Counted from the first letter of the stretch, positions 1-5,933 are shown. The stretch: DNA of 6,170 nucleotides from Lachnospiraceae bacterium (GCA_017380975.1 JAFOCX010000005.1:1-6170); one strand, 5' to 3'. Notes: generated from the sequence alone by a model not told the origin. Numbers and translations: made by a program.

Positions 1-386
1 ACTCTCGGGAATTCCTGTGTTCCCAGATGCGCGATAATGCTCTTGATACCATTGTGTCCGCCTGCACTGCCTTTTGCGCGCACACGGAGCTGGCCCGGCG
101 CCAGACTGATATCATCGTAAATGATAATAATATCTTCCGGAGCGATCTTAAAATAATCAGCTGCCGCACGGATACTTTCTCCGCTGGAATTCATATATGT
201 CTGCGGCTTTAAAAGAATGCATTTCTGTCCGCCGATCACTGCTTTTCCGCATAATCCTTTGTGTTTCTTCTCAGACACATCTGCACCCAGCTTGTCTGCC
301 AGTGCATCGATCACCATAAAACCTGCGTTATGTCTGGTTGTTTCGTATTCTTTTCCCGGATTTCCGAGACCTGCAATTAAAAACAT
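1..386 (-). CDS. pth: Peptidyl-tRNA hydrolase, N-terminal 128 residues (cut by window edge)
   Basis: Pth cleaves the ester bond of peptidyl-tRNAs that fall off the ribosome, recycling tRNA in the cytoplasm. The visible part starts MFLIAGLGNPGKEYETTRHN, the classic Pth N-terminus. Residues corresponding to the E. coli active site are present: N9, catalytic H19, N66 in the YMN motif, D91 in YDD, and N112 in GSAGGHNG. The family is about 190 residues, so roughly the last 60 lie beyond position 1. The ATG at 386-384 is set by an AAGGAG ribosome binding site (400-395) with an 8-nt spacer. It follows xerD after 113 nt; I see no convincing sigma-A promoter in that gap, so it may be read through from xerD. 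No defects are seen in the visible part. Confidence 0.97.
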   Translation of the reverse strand, partial: MFLIAGLGNPGKEYETTRHNAGFMVIDALADKLGADVSEKKHKGLCGKAVIGGQKCILLKPQTYMNSSGESIRAAADYFKIAPEDIIIIYDDISLAPGQLRVRAKGSAGGHNGIKSIIAHLGTQEFPR

Positions 387-413
387 TGTATTTTCTCCTT
401 AAAGATTCCACAA

Positions 414-438
414 CGGAGGTACCCGCCGGATACCCCCG
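414..438 (-). other. GC-rich hairpin in the xerD-pth spacer
   Basis: On the minus strand CGGGGGTA (438-431) pairs with TACCTCCG (421-414) over 8 bp with one G-U, around a 9-nt loop. Flanking bases add an A-T and a G-U pair. What follows (TTGTGGAATC) is not a T-run, so it is not a standard intrinsic terminator. It ends 13 nt before the pth ribosome binding site. It could be a weak terminator, an attenuator or an RNA-processing element; the structure is seen, the role is unknown. Confidence 0.5.
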
Positions 439-499
439 TCATCATTCATTCTCATTGTTCATCATTTTAGGCAGCACCATGTGATGCCTTCCGAGATCT

Positions 500-1387
500 C
501 TATCGTCTCGGATGAGCCCCGTGATACGCCTCACGCACGGCACCTGTTCCTGCATACGCTGCGTACATCTGTGTTGTCGCCAGGTCCGAATGGCCCATCA
601 TCGTCTGAACCGCCTTTACGTCGGCTCCGTTTCCGATCAGATGCGCCGCAAAGGAATGGCGCAGGGTGTGCGGAGTAATATCTCCCTCGATACCGGCTTT
701 CACACCGTACTGCTTGATGATCTTCCAGAAGCCCTGACGGCTCATCGTTCCGCCGCTGCAGTTGGTAAACAGCCACGGAGACTCATTTCCCTTCAGCAGC
801 TCCTCACGGGAAGACTCCATGTATTTTGTAAGAGCCTCTTTCGCCACGCGTCCGAACGGAACGGTTCTCTCTTTATTCTCATCTCTGCATGTGATAAAAC
901 CGATGGACATATTGACATCTGCCAGCTCCAGATGGATCAGTTCAGACACACGGATGCCGGTTGCATATAACAACTCCAGCATCGCTCTGTCACGGATCTC
1001 TTTCGCCGTCGTTCCTGACGGCTGTGCCAGCAGACGATTCACCTCATCAATAGAAAGGATGGCCGGCATCTTCTTTTCGATCTTCGGTGCACGGATCGCA
1101 TCCGACGGATCACGCTTAATGATCCCCTGCTTAAATTCATAATTGAAGAATGCCTTTGTCGACGCCAGTGTTCTGGACACGGTTGTCGATGCCTTTCCGG
1201 CTTTTTCCAAATGTAAAATGTAGGAATTTAACACGGTCTTTGTCACTTTGGCTGCCTCTGTAATCCCCATCTCCTCCAGATAAGCAGCCAGCTGGAGCAG
1301 ATCTCTGCGATATGAAACACGGGTATTTTCTGATGCACCCTTTTCTGTTTTCAAATACTCAATAAAGCTTTTTATTTCCTCTTTCAT
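500..1387 (-). CDS. xerD: Tyrosine recombinase XerD (chromosome dimer resolution)
   Basis: This is a 295-residue site-specific tyrosine recombinase. XerD works with XerC at the dif site to resolve chromosome dimers before division. The N-terminal SAM-like core-binding domain spans about residues 1-90 and the catalytic domain about 105-285. The catalytic set is complete: R146 (ATGIRVSEL), K172 (NKERTVPFG), H240 and R243 (HTLRHSFA), H266 (MGHSDLATTQ) and the nucleophile Y275 (QMY). Length, spacing of these residues and the tail ending AHPRR fit XerD better than XerC or a phage integrase; xerC-like paralogues cannot be fully excluded. The ATG at 1387-1385 has an AAGGGA site (1398-1393) 5 nt upstream. 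Its own promoter lies at 1472-1500, and pth follows. No integrase-like att sites or cargo are seen nearby. Confidence 0.95.
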   Translation of the reverse strand: MKEEIKSFIEYLKTEKGASENTRVSYRRDLLQLAAYLEEMGITEAAKVTKTVLNSYILHLEKAGKASTTVSRTLASTKAFFNYEFKQGIIKRDPSDAIRAPKIEKKMPAILSIDEVNRLLAQPSGTTAKEIRDRAMLELLYATGIRVSELIHLELADVNMSIGFITCRDENKERTVPFGRVAKEALTKYMESSREELLKGNESPWLFTNCSGGTMSRQGFWKIIKQYGVKAGIEGDITPHTLRHSFAAHLIGNGADVKAVQTMMGHSDLATTQMYAAYAGTGAVREAYHGAHPRR

Positions 1388-1411
1388 CTCAATCCCTTTA
1401 TAGTTTCCCTA

Positions 1412-1523
1412 TATCCCCTTAAAACACGATCCATTTGACACTTTATCCCCAAAAAAGTGCCGTGTTCATACATTATATCCCCAGTTTTCCATAAAATCAA
1501 ACATATTTTTCCCACTTATCCCC
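1412..1523 (-). repeat. Four phased GGGGATA motifs around the xerD promoter
   Basis: The plus strand carries TATCCCC at 1412-1418, 1444-1450, 1476-1482 and 1517-1523 (GGGGATA on the coding strand of xerD). Start-to-start distances are 32, 32 and 41 nt, near 3, 3 and 4 turns of B-DNA. A degenerate copy (TTTCCCA) sits at 1508-1514, exactly 32 nt after the third. One motif lies upstream of the -35, one overlaps the -10, and two lie in the 5' leader. Such spacing is compatible with a DNA-binding protein on one helix face, but no known regulator is recognised. Confidence 0.55.
1472..1500 (-). promoter_or_regulatory. Predicted sigma-A promoter of xerD
   Basis: The minus strand has TTGATT (1500-1495) as -35 and a perfect TATAAT (1477-1472) as -10, separated by exactly 17 nt. 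Transcription would start near 1465, giving a 5' leader of about 78 nt. The promoter lies downstream of the spoIIM terminator, so xerD is probably transcribed independently. One copy of the GGGGATA motif overlaps the -10 hexamer, and other copies flank the promoter. Confidence 0.7.
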
Positions 1524-1544
1524 CATTCTAAAACTGATTTACAT

Positions 1545-1597
1545 AAAAATCACAACATCTGGATTTCCCAGATTCTTCCCATTCCAGATATTGTGAT
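1545..1597 (-). terminator. Intrinsic terminator after spoIIM
   Basis: On the minus strand ATCACAATATCTGGA (1597-1583) pairs with TCCAGATGTTGTGAT (1563-1549) over 15 bp with one T-G wobble, around a 19-nt loop. It is followed by a short T-run (1549-1545), and the hairpin begins 5 nt after the spoIIM stop codon. The loop contains another ATCTGG that could instead pair with CCAGAT in the 3' arm, forming a smaller 6-bp hairpin. An A/T-rich flank on the other side could let it act in both directions, but no plus-strand gene needs it. Confidence 0.8.
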
Positions 1598-1601
1598 ATT
1601 T

Positions 1602-2156
1602 TTATAAAAAAATTTTTTCAAACCATGCCAAAAACCTTGGATTTATAAGGCTTTCCAACAATCCGCCTATACAAACCAGCGTGACTAAAAAAAGAACAGA
1701 AGGGACCGTAAAGCGTTTCTCTTTTGCCGGCATCCACCACAACACACAATAACCGGCGAATATGTAACACAAACCTTGTGGAAAAATCAAAAGAAGATAG
1801 CGAAGAAGCCCTTTTACTCCGAACTCCATCGTCAGAACACATATGAGAACTGCATTGGCCAGCCCTGCATATCCTGCCGCAAAGCACATACACCAATGCG
1901 CAATCGGAGTTGCTGCCGCCAGCATTACGATTGTTAACATCCAGATACGCCCGGGCAAGGTCTGAACCAACAGATCCAGGCTATTGATCTCCTCCGGCAT
2001 TGTCTGCATAACGGAACTCTGGCTCAATATCATCAACTCCTGTTTCATTTCTGCCGTCATCCGATTGCAAAAGATCGTCCCCGCCACACTTCCCGCCAAT
2101 AAAAAAAGGGACAGCCCCAGTTTCAGGCTGTCCTCTTTGCTTCTAATATATTTCAT
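1602..2156 (-). CDS. spoIIM: Stage II sporulation protein M (SpoIIM), engulfment membrane protein
   Basis: SpoIIM is the membrane scaffold of the SpoIID-SpoIIM-SpoIIP peptidoglycan-remodelling complex that drives engulfment of the forespore. The 184-residue product is very hydrophobic, with about five membrane segments near residues 12-31, 71-90, 93-110, 117-141 and 151-170. The soluble loop at 32-70 follows the first helix. The C-terminal motif GLLESLINP (165-173) matches the conserved glutamate/proline end of the family. It is slightly shorter than the B. subtilis protein (a little over 200 residues). Seven cysteines (30, 89, 91, 106, 130, 137, 162) are notable. The ATG at 2156 follows GAGGA (2167-2163) by 6 nt. 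A sigma-E-type promoter precedes it and a terminator follows, suggesting a single-gene sporulation transcript. Overall similarity is motif-level, so SpoIIM is likely but not certain. Confidence 0.82.
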   Translation of the reverse strand: MKYIRSKEDSLKLGLSLFLLAGSVAGTIFCNRMTAEMKQELMILSQSSVMQTMPEEINSLDLLVQTLPGRIWMLTIVMLAAATPIAHWCMCFAAGYAGLANAVLICVLTMEFGVKGLLRYLLLIFPQGLCYIFAGYCVLWWMPAKEKRFTVPSVLFLVTLVCIGGLLESLINPRFLAWFEKIFL

Positions 2157-2183
2157 AGTCAGTCCTCATACAGCTTTCTCTTC

Positions 2184-2210
2184 ACTATATGAAAAACCAA
2201 ATTCTCTTAT
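2184..2210 (-). promoter_or_regulatory. Candidate sigma-E (mother-cell) promoter of spoIIM
   Basis: On the minus strand the -10-like CATATAGT (2191-2184) fits the sigma-E consensus CATAnnnT. An ATA core (2210-2208, within GTCATAA) lies 16 nt upstream, within the usual 16-18 nt. Predicted start is near 2177, leaving a short leader with the ribosome binding site at 2167-2163. Read as sigma-A, TATAGT is a fair -10 but there is no matching -35. A 6-bp inverted repeat (CATCTT/AAGATG, 2213-2227) sits just upstream. Confidence 0.5.
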
Positions 2211-2241
2211 GACATCTTTGGAAGATGCACCATACCGCCGC

Positions 2242-2778
2242 TTATCGAATCCCTTCCTGCTGCGCATAAGCCAGCACAGCCGCGATAGTCTTGGAATCTG
2301 TCATCTTTCCGCTGTAGATCATTTCAAGTAAATCCTTCACTTCCCAAATCTCCACATCAATGCTTTCATCCGCGTCCAGATGCTGCTTGGACGGGATCAG
2401 ATTCTTGGCAACAAAAATATCGATCGCTTCATTGCATAATGCAACGGTTGTGTTGATGGTCATCAGATACTCCAGTTTATCCGTACGATATCCTGTCTCC
2501 TCTTCCAGTTCGCGATACGCACACTCGATACGCGGTTCATCCGGGAAATCCAGCTTTCCTGCCGGAAGCTCCAGTGTAAAACGATCGATCGCATTTCGAT
2601 ACTGGCGAACCAGCATGATCTTTCCGTCTGCTGTTACAGGAAGCACGGCAGCAGCTCCATTGTGATGGATATAATCGAAGACTTCCTCGATCCCATTTGC
2701 AATAACCGTGTCCCGATAAATCTTCAGTACCGTACCCTGATATGCCAATTCTCTTTTCATTCTTACGATTGCTTCCAT
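2242..2778 (-). CDS. nudF: Nudix hydrolase, probable ADP-ribose pyrophosphatase
   Basis: This 178-residue enzyme probably hydrolyses ADP-ribose to AMP and ribose-5-phosphate using Mg2+, clearing a reactive nucleotide sugar in the cytoplasm. The N-terminal part (about 10-65) contains VRQYR (57-61), typical of ADP-ribose pyrophosphatases. The Nudix box runs from G74 to Y97 with R89, E90, metal-ligand E93/E94 and G96. The distance from G74 to R89 is one residue longer than the textbook GX5EX7RE pattern. The GKMTDSKT segment (157-164) resembles the conserved GK(I/M)TD(A/S)KT end of the subfamily. The ATG at 2778 has AAGGG about 9 nt upstream; the later M7 lacks a good site. It starts 21 nt after the proC stop and is probably cotranscribed. 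Substrate is inferred from family; the symbol is by analogy with Bacillus. Confidence 0.85.
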   Translation of the reverse strand: MEAIVRMKRELAYQGTVLKIYRDTVIANGIEEVFDYIHHNGAAAVLPVTADGKIMLVRQYRNAIDRFTLELPAGKLDFPDEPRIECAYRELEEETGYRTDKLEYLMTINTTVALCNEAIDIFVAKNLIPSKQHLDADESIDVEIWEVKDLLEMIYSGKMTDSKTIAAVLAYAQQEGIR

Positions 2779-2799
2779 CTCATTCGTCCCTTCGGTTTC

Positions 2800-3597
2800 T
2801 TATTTTAAAAGTTTGTTCTTCTGGAAGTTTGCATCACAAGCCTTGATGATCGCACCGCGGAAATTGTTTTCTTCAAGTGCTGCAAGACCTTCGATCGTTG
2901 TTCCGCCCGGAGAACATACCATATCCTTTAATGCACCCGGATGCATTCCTGTTTCCAGAACCATCTTCGCACTGCCAAGAACCGCCTGGGAAACCATCTT
3001 GTATGCGAGGGCACGCGGAAGACCGTTCTTCACACAGCCGTCAGCCAGTGCCTCAATAAACATATAAACATATGCCGGGGAACATCCGCTGGCACTTGCC
3101 ACTACATCCATCATATTTTCATTTACAAGCTCCATCTTACCGATAGAAGTAAATAATGTCTCTACCATCGCCTTCTCTTCATCATTGAAAAGCGCTGCAT
3201 CATAAGCCACACCTGCCATACCTTCGCCTACGAGAGCCGGTGTATTCGGCATAACACGTACGACTCTTGTCTGTTCGCCGATTCCCTCTTTCAGATCAGC
3301 GATCGCAAAACCTGCTGCGATAGAGATCACAACCTGATCCTCTTTCACATGTCCTTTGATCTCTGCCATAACTGCCGGGAGAACCTGCGGTTTCACTGCC
3401 AGAACAATATATTTTACCTGATTTACTAACTCGATATTGGAAGAAACATGTGCAACCCCTGTCTCAGCTGTTACTTTCTCAGCCTGCGCAGCACTAGCGT
3501 CAAAGAAAATGATATCTTCCGGTGCAAATGTCTTTAAGCTGCCCTTCATGATCGCGCCAGCCATATTTCCCATACCGATAAAACCAATTTTTGCCAT
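2800..3597 (-). CDS. proC: Pyrroline-5-carboxylate reductase
   Basis: ProC performs the last step of proline synthesis, reducing 1-pyrroline-5-carboxylate to L-proline with NAD(P)H. The 265-residue length is normal. The N-terminal Rossmann fold shows GFIGMGNM (5-12), followed by LAVKPQ (66-71) and RVMPNTP (114-120). The C-terminal dimerisation and substrate domain has SASGCSPAYVY (168-178). The family signature lies at about 220-243, with HPGALKDMVCSPGGTTIEG giving the conserved S-P-G-G-T-T core. The ATG at 3597 is fixed by a perfect AGGAGG (3611-3606) 8 nt upstream. It has its own sigma-A promoter just after the rny terminator and leads directly into the Nudix gene. No missing residue or frameshift is seen. 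Confidence 0.97.
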   Translation of the reverse strand: MAKIGFIGMGNMAGAIMKGSLKTFAPEDIIFFDASAAQAEKVTAETGVAHVSSNIELVNQVKYIVLAVKPQVLPAVMAEIKGHVKEDQVVISIAAGFAIADLKEGIGEQTRVVRVMPNTPALVGEGMAGVAYDAALFNDEEKAMVETLFTSIGKMELVNENMMDVVASASGCSPAYVYMFIEALADGCVKNGLPRALAYKMVSQAVLGSAKMVLETGMHPGALKDMVCSPGGTTIEGLAALEENNFRGAIIKACDANFQKNKLLK

Positions 3598-3640
3598 TGT
3601 AATTGCCTCCTAATATTCAAAACACAATTTAATCTCTTTT

Positions 3641-3669
3641 ATCATACCTTGATTTTGCATGATGGTCAA
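3641..3669 (-). promoter_or_regulatory. Predicted sigma-A promoter of proC
   Basis: TTGACC (3669-3664) and TATGAT (3646-3641) on the minus strand are separated by 17 nt; each matches the consensus at five of six positions. Transcription would start near 3634, giving a leader of about 37 nt with AGGAGG at 3611-3606. It lies 20 nt downstream of the rny terminator's T-run, so it would restart transcription for proC and the Nudix gene. Confidence 0.8.
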
Positions 3670-3688
3670 CTGAACTTTCCCATATAAC

Positions 3689-3726
3689 AAAAAATCCGGG
3701 GGTACATAAAACTATGTACCTCCGGA
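3689..3726 (-). terminator. Intrinsic terminator after rny
   Basis: The hairpin begins 14 nt after the rny stop. On the minus strand TCCGGAGGTACAT (3726-3714) pairs with ATGTACCCCCGGA (3707-3695), with one A-C mismatch, around a 6-nt loop closable by an extra A-T pair. T6 follows at 3694-3689. This is a canonical rho-independent terminator in the transcription direction of rny. Confidence 0.92.
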
Positions 3727-3740
3727 CATTTCTGTCAAAG

Positions 3741-5285
3741 TTATTTCGCGTAGTCGGTCACTCTGGATTCACGGATCACATTGATCTTGATCTGGCCCGG
3801 ATATTCGAGTTCTTCTTCGATTCTCTTAGAAACATCTCTAGCCAGTAATACCATATCATCATCATTGATCTGTTCCGGTACTACCATAATGCGCACTTCG
3901 CGTCCCGCCTGGATCGCGAAGGACTTATCAACACCCTTGAAGGTATTTGTAATATCCTCTAACTGTTTCAGACGGTTTGTGTATGTCTCCAATGTCTCTC
4001 TTCTTGCACCCGGTCTTGCTGCGGAAATGGTATCTGCAGCCTGAACGATACAGGAGATAAGACTTGTCGGTTCAACATCGCCATGATGGGACTCTACTGC
4101 GTTGATAACTGTCGCAGACTCTTTGTATTTCTTACAAAGCTCGGAACCCAGCTGAATGTGGGAACCTTCCATCTCATGGTCAACGGATTTTCCAATGTCG
4201 TGTAATAAACCGGCACGTTTTGCCATTCTGACATCTACACCAATTTCAGAAGCCAGTAAACCGGACAGCTGGGAAACTTCGATGGAATGCTTTAATGCAT
4301 TCTGTCCATAGCTGGTTCTGAATTTCATCTTGCCAAGCAGCTTGACAAGTTCCGGATGGATACCGTGAATGCCTACTTCAAGACAAGCAGCTTCACCTTC
4401 TTCGCGCATCATGTTCTCTACTTCTTTCTGCGCTTTCTCCACCATCTCTTCGATTCTAGCCGGATGAATACGTCCGTCTACAATCAAACGCTCCAAAGCG
4501 ATTCTTGCAACTTCTCTTCTTACTGGATCAAATCCAGACAGTACGACTGCTTCCGGAGTATCGTCAATGATCAGTTCTACACCTGTCATTGTCTCGAGTG
4601 TACGGATATTACGGCCTTCACGTCCGATAATACGACCTTTCATCTCGTCACTTGGAAGCTGAACAACAGAAACGGTTGTCTCTGCAACGTGGTCTGCAGC
4701 GCATCTCTGAATTGCTGTTACCACATACTCTTTTGCCTTCTTGTCGGCTTCTTCCTTAGCTTTGCTCTCCAGTTCTTTGATGAGCTTTGCAGTGTCGTGT
4801 TTCACGTCTTCTTCCACTGATTTCAGAAGGTATTCTTTCGCCTGCTCAGAAGTAAGACCGGAAATCTTTTCCAGTTCTTCCTGCTCTTTTGCGAAAAGCT
4901 CTTCCACTTCAGCGGTACGCTTTCTTAAGGACTCTTCCTTGGACGCAAGGCTTGCTTCTTTCTTTTCCATCGCATCTGCCTTTTTGTCGAGGTTTTCTTC
5001 CTTGCTGAGAACGCGGCGCTCATAGCGCTGAACCTCTGCTCGACGCTCTTTGATTTCCTTATCCAGCTCATTTTTAGCCTTCAAATTTTCTTCTTTTGCT
5101 TCGAGGAGAGCTTCTTTTTTCTTCGTCTCTGCGACCTTCAATGCTTCATCTATTATCTCTCTGGATTTTTCCTCTGCGCTTCCGATCTTGCTTTCATAGC
5201 TTTTCTTACGGTAAGCAACAGCGAGGAGCCAGGTAATAGGAGCCACAATAATTGCTGCTAATAACGCACTCATTATTGGTGACAC
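3741..5285 (-). CDS. rny: Ribonuclease Y, membrane-anchored endoribonuclease
   Basis: RNase Y initiates mRNA decay in many Firmicutes, acting at the inner face of the membrane. The 514-residue protein shows the whole family layout. A short N-terminal membrane helix spans about 5-25. A long charged coiled coil follows, about 30-190. The KH RNA-binding domain starts near 210, with [12 protein letters not shown] at 217-228. The HD metal-dependent nuclease domain has H333, the HD pair H362-D363 (LLHDIGK), ESHHGD at 398-403 and AADTIS with D418; a conserved C-terminal domain completes it. Length is close to the B. subtilis enzyme (520). The start is GTG at 5285-5283, chosen because AAGGAGG (5299-5293) lies 7 nt upstream; the next in-frame ATG (5273) would be too far. 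It has its own promoter after recX and a strong terminator. The recA-side position resembles that in Bacillus. Confidence 0.97.
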   Translation of the reverse strand: MSPIMSALLAAIIVAPITWLLAVAYRKKSYESKIGSAEEKSREIIDEALKVAETKKKEALLEAKEENLKAKNELDKEIKERRAEVQRYERRVLSKEENLDKKADAMEKKEASLASKEESLRKRTAEVEELFAKEQEELEKISGLTSEQAKEYLLKSVEEDVKHDTAKLIKELESKAKEEADKKAKEYVVTAIQRCAADHVAETTVSVVQLPSDEMKGRIIGREGRNIRTLETMTGVELIIDDTPEAVVLSGFDPVRREVARIALERLIVDGRIHPARIEEMVEKAQKEVENMMREEGEAACLEVGIHGIHPELVKLLGKMKFRTSYGQNALKHSIEVSQLSGLLASEIGVDVRMAKRAGLLHDIGKSVDHEMEGSHIQLGSELCKKYKESATVINAVESHHGDVEPTSLISCIVQAADTISAARPGARRETLETYTNRLKQLEDITNTFKGVDKSFAIQAGREVRIMVVPEQINDDDMVLLARDVSKRIEEELEYPGQIKINVIRESRVTDYAK

Positions 5286-5299
5286 AGGAGCACCTCCTT
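5286..5299 (-). promoter_or_regulatory. Self-complementary ribosome binding site of rny
   Basis: The minus strand reads AAGGAGGTGCTCCT directly before the GTG start. AAGGAGG (5299-5293) is a near-perfect Shine-Dalgarno sequence. AGGAG (5298-5294) can pair with CTCCT (5290-5286) over 5 bp around a 3-nt GTG loop. The site that fixes the GTG start is therefore also able to hide itself in a small hairpin. Confidence 0.6.
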
Positions 5300-5327
5300 T
5301 ATTAAATTTTCATTGTACAACACTTCA

Positions 5328-5356
5328 ATTTTAATTGTTTTTATACATTATGTCAA
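5328..5356 (-). promoter_or_regulatory. Predicted sigma-A promoter of rny
   Basis: A perfect TTGACA -35 (5356-5351) and TAAAAT -10 (5333-5328) on the minus strand are 17 nt apart. The -35 begins only 11 nt past the recX stop, so rny can be transcribed independently of recA-recX. An inverted repeat CAATT-TT-AATTG (5326-5337) covers the -10, and the 8-nt palindrome TTGTACAA (5313-5320) lies at the expected start of transcription. Either could be an operator, but no regulator is recognised. Confidence 0.8.
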
Positions 5357-5367
5357 GTATAATGCCT

Positions 5368-5907
5368 TCAATTTCGATTTTTCCGTGCATATTGAATCAA
5401 AGCAGCAGAAATAGCATCGTAAGAGAAACCTTTTCTGGCAAGATATGCGGAAATTTTCTGTTTTTCTTCCCTGGTTGCATCTTCTCCGGAATAGTTTTTC
5501 TTCGCCAATAAGACCAGGATCTGCGCTTCCTCATCCACTTCCATATCCTCTAATACGGTCTCCAGAATATCTCTCGCCACGCCTTTTTGTGTCAGTTCAT
5601 ACACCATCTGCTTTCGGCTCTTCTTATTTCCGTTTCGCTCTACAAAACGTCTTGCATAGTCTTCATCGTCCAGATACCGGTATTTCTTTACAAATTCAAT
5701 CGCAGAGTCAACAGAAGCCGGCGAAAACTCCTGTTCCGCCAGCTTCTTTCGTAATTCATACTCTGTCTTACCGGAAAACTGGAGATAGTAAACTGCTTTT
5801 TCCCGGGCCTTTTTCGCCTCTTCCGAACCATCCGCCCTGATCGGTTCCTCTGTCGGTTCCGATGCGCTCAGACTGTCCGCCCAGTCCTCTTGTCTCCAAA
5901 CTTTCAT
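5368..5907 (-). CDS. recX: RecX, regulatory protein of RecA
   Basis: RecX binds RecA filaments and modulates their assembly and activity. The 179-residue product has a variable acidic N-terminus (1-32), followed by three-helix repeats characteristic of RecX at about 33-78, 80-122 and 125-175. Recognisable family motifs are ALxYL-like VYYLQFSGKTEYELRKKL (39-56) and YLDDEDYARRFVE (78-90), plus a C-terminal LARKGFSYDAI (156-166). Position 26 nt downstream of recA strongly supports the call. The only usable start is ATG at 5907; its ribosome binding site (AGAGAG) is weak, so translation may depend partly on coupling to recA or be kept low relative to RecA. No terminator is evident between recA and recX or immediately after recX, so some readthrough to rny is possible. 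Confidence 0.92.
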   Translation of the reverse strand: MKVWRQEDWADSLSASEPTEEPIRADGSEEAKKAREKAVYYLQFSGKTEYELRKKLAEQEFSPASVDSAIEFVKKYRYLDDEDYARRFVERNGNKKSRKQMVYELTQKGVARDILETVLEDMEVDEEAQILVLLAKKNYSGEDATREEKQKISAYLARKGFSYDAISAALIQYARKNRN

Positions 5908-5933
5908 CGTTCAACTCTCTGATCTATGTTTAT

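Noticed and set aside
500..1387. Tyrosine recombinase as the integrase of a mobile element
   Set aside because: Length, catalytic spacing and the HPRR-type C-terminus are those of housekeeping XerD; no flanking repeats, tRNA gene or cargo genes.
1434..1440. TTTGACA, near-match to a Spo0A box (TGTCRAA on the minus strand)
   Set aside because: A single 7-base match in the xerD leader is expected by chance, and xerD has no evident sporulation role here.
1443..1525. TTATCCCC(A/C) resembling DnaA boxes (TTATCCACA), hinting at an origin
   Set aside because: Each copy differs from the DnaA box at a key position, and there is no dnaA/dnaN context or unwinding element; all copies fit better with the xerD motif array.
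1380..1571. 32-nt periodic units suggesting a CRISPR array remnant
   Set aside because: Only about 7 bases are shared per unit and the rest differs; no 23-40-nt repeat and no cas genes. It overlaps a promoter, so motif spacing is the better reading.
2213..2227. CATCTT/AAGATG inverted repeat after the Nudix gene as a terminator
   Set aside because: Only 6 bp, not GC-rich and no T-run follows; at most an upstream element of the spoIIM promoter.
4356..4820. Long open frames on the plus strand opposite rny, xerD (512-970) and recX (5445-5840)
   Set aside because: They lie antisense to well-conserved genes, encode cysteine/serine/histidine-rich low-complexity proteins, and lack ribosome binding sites and family motifs.
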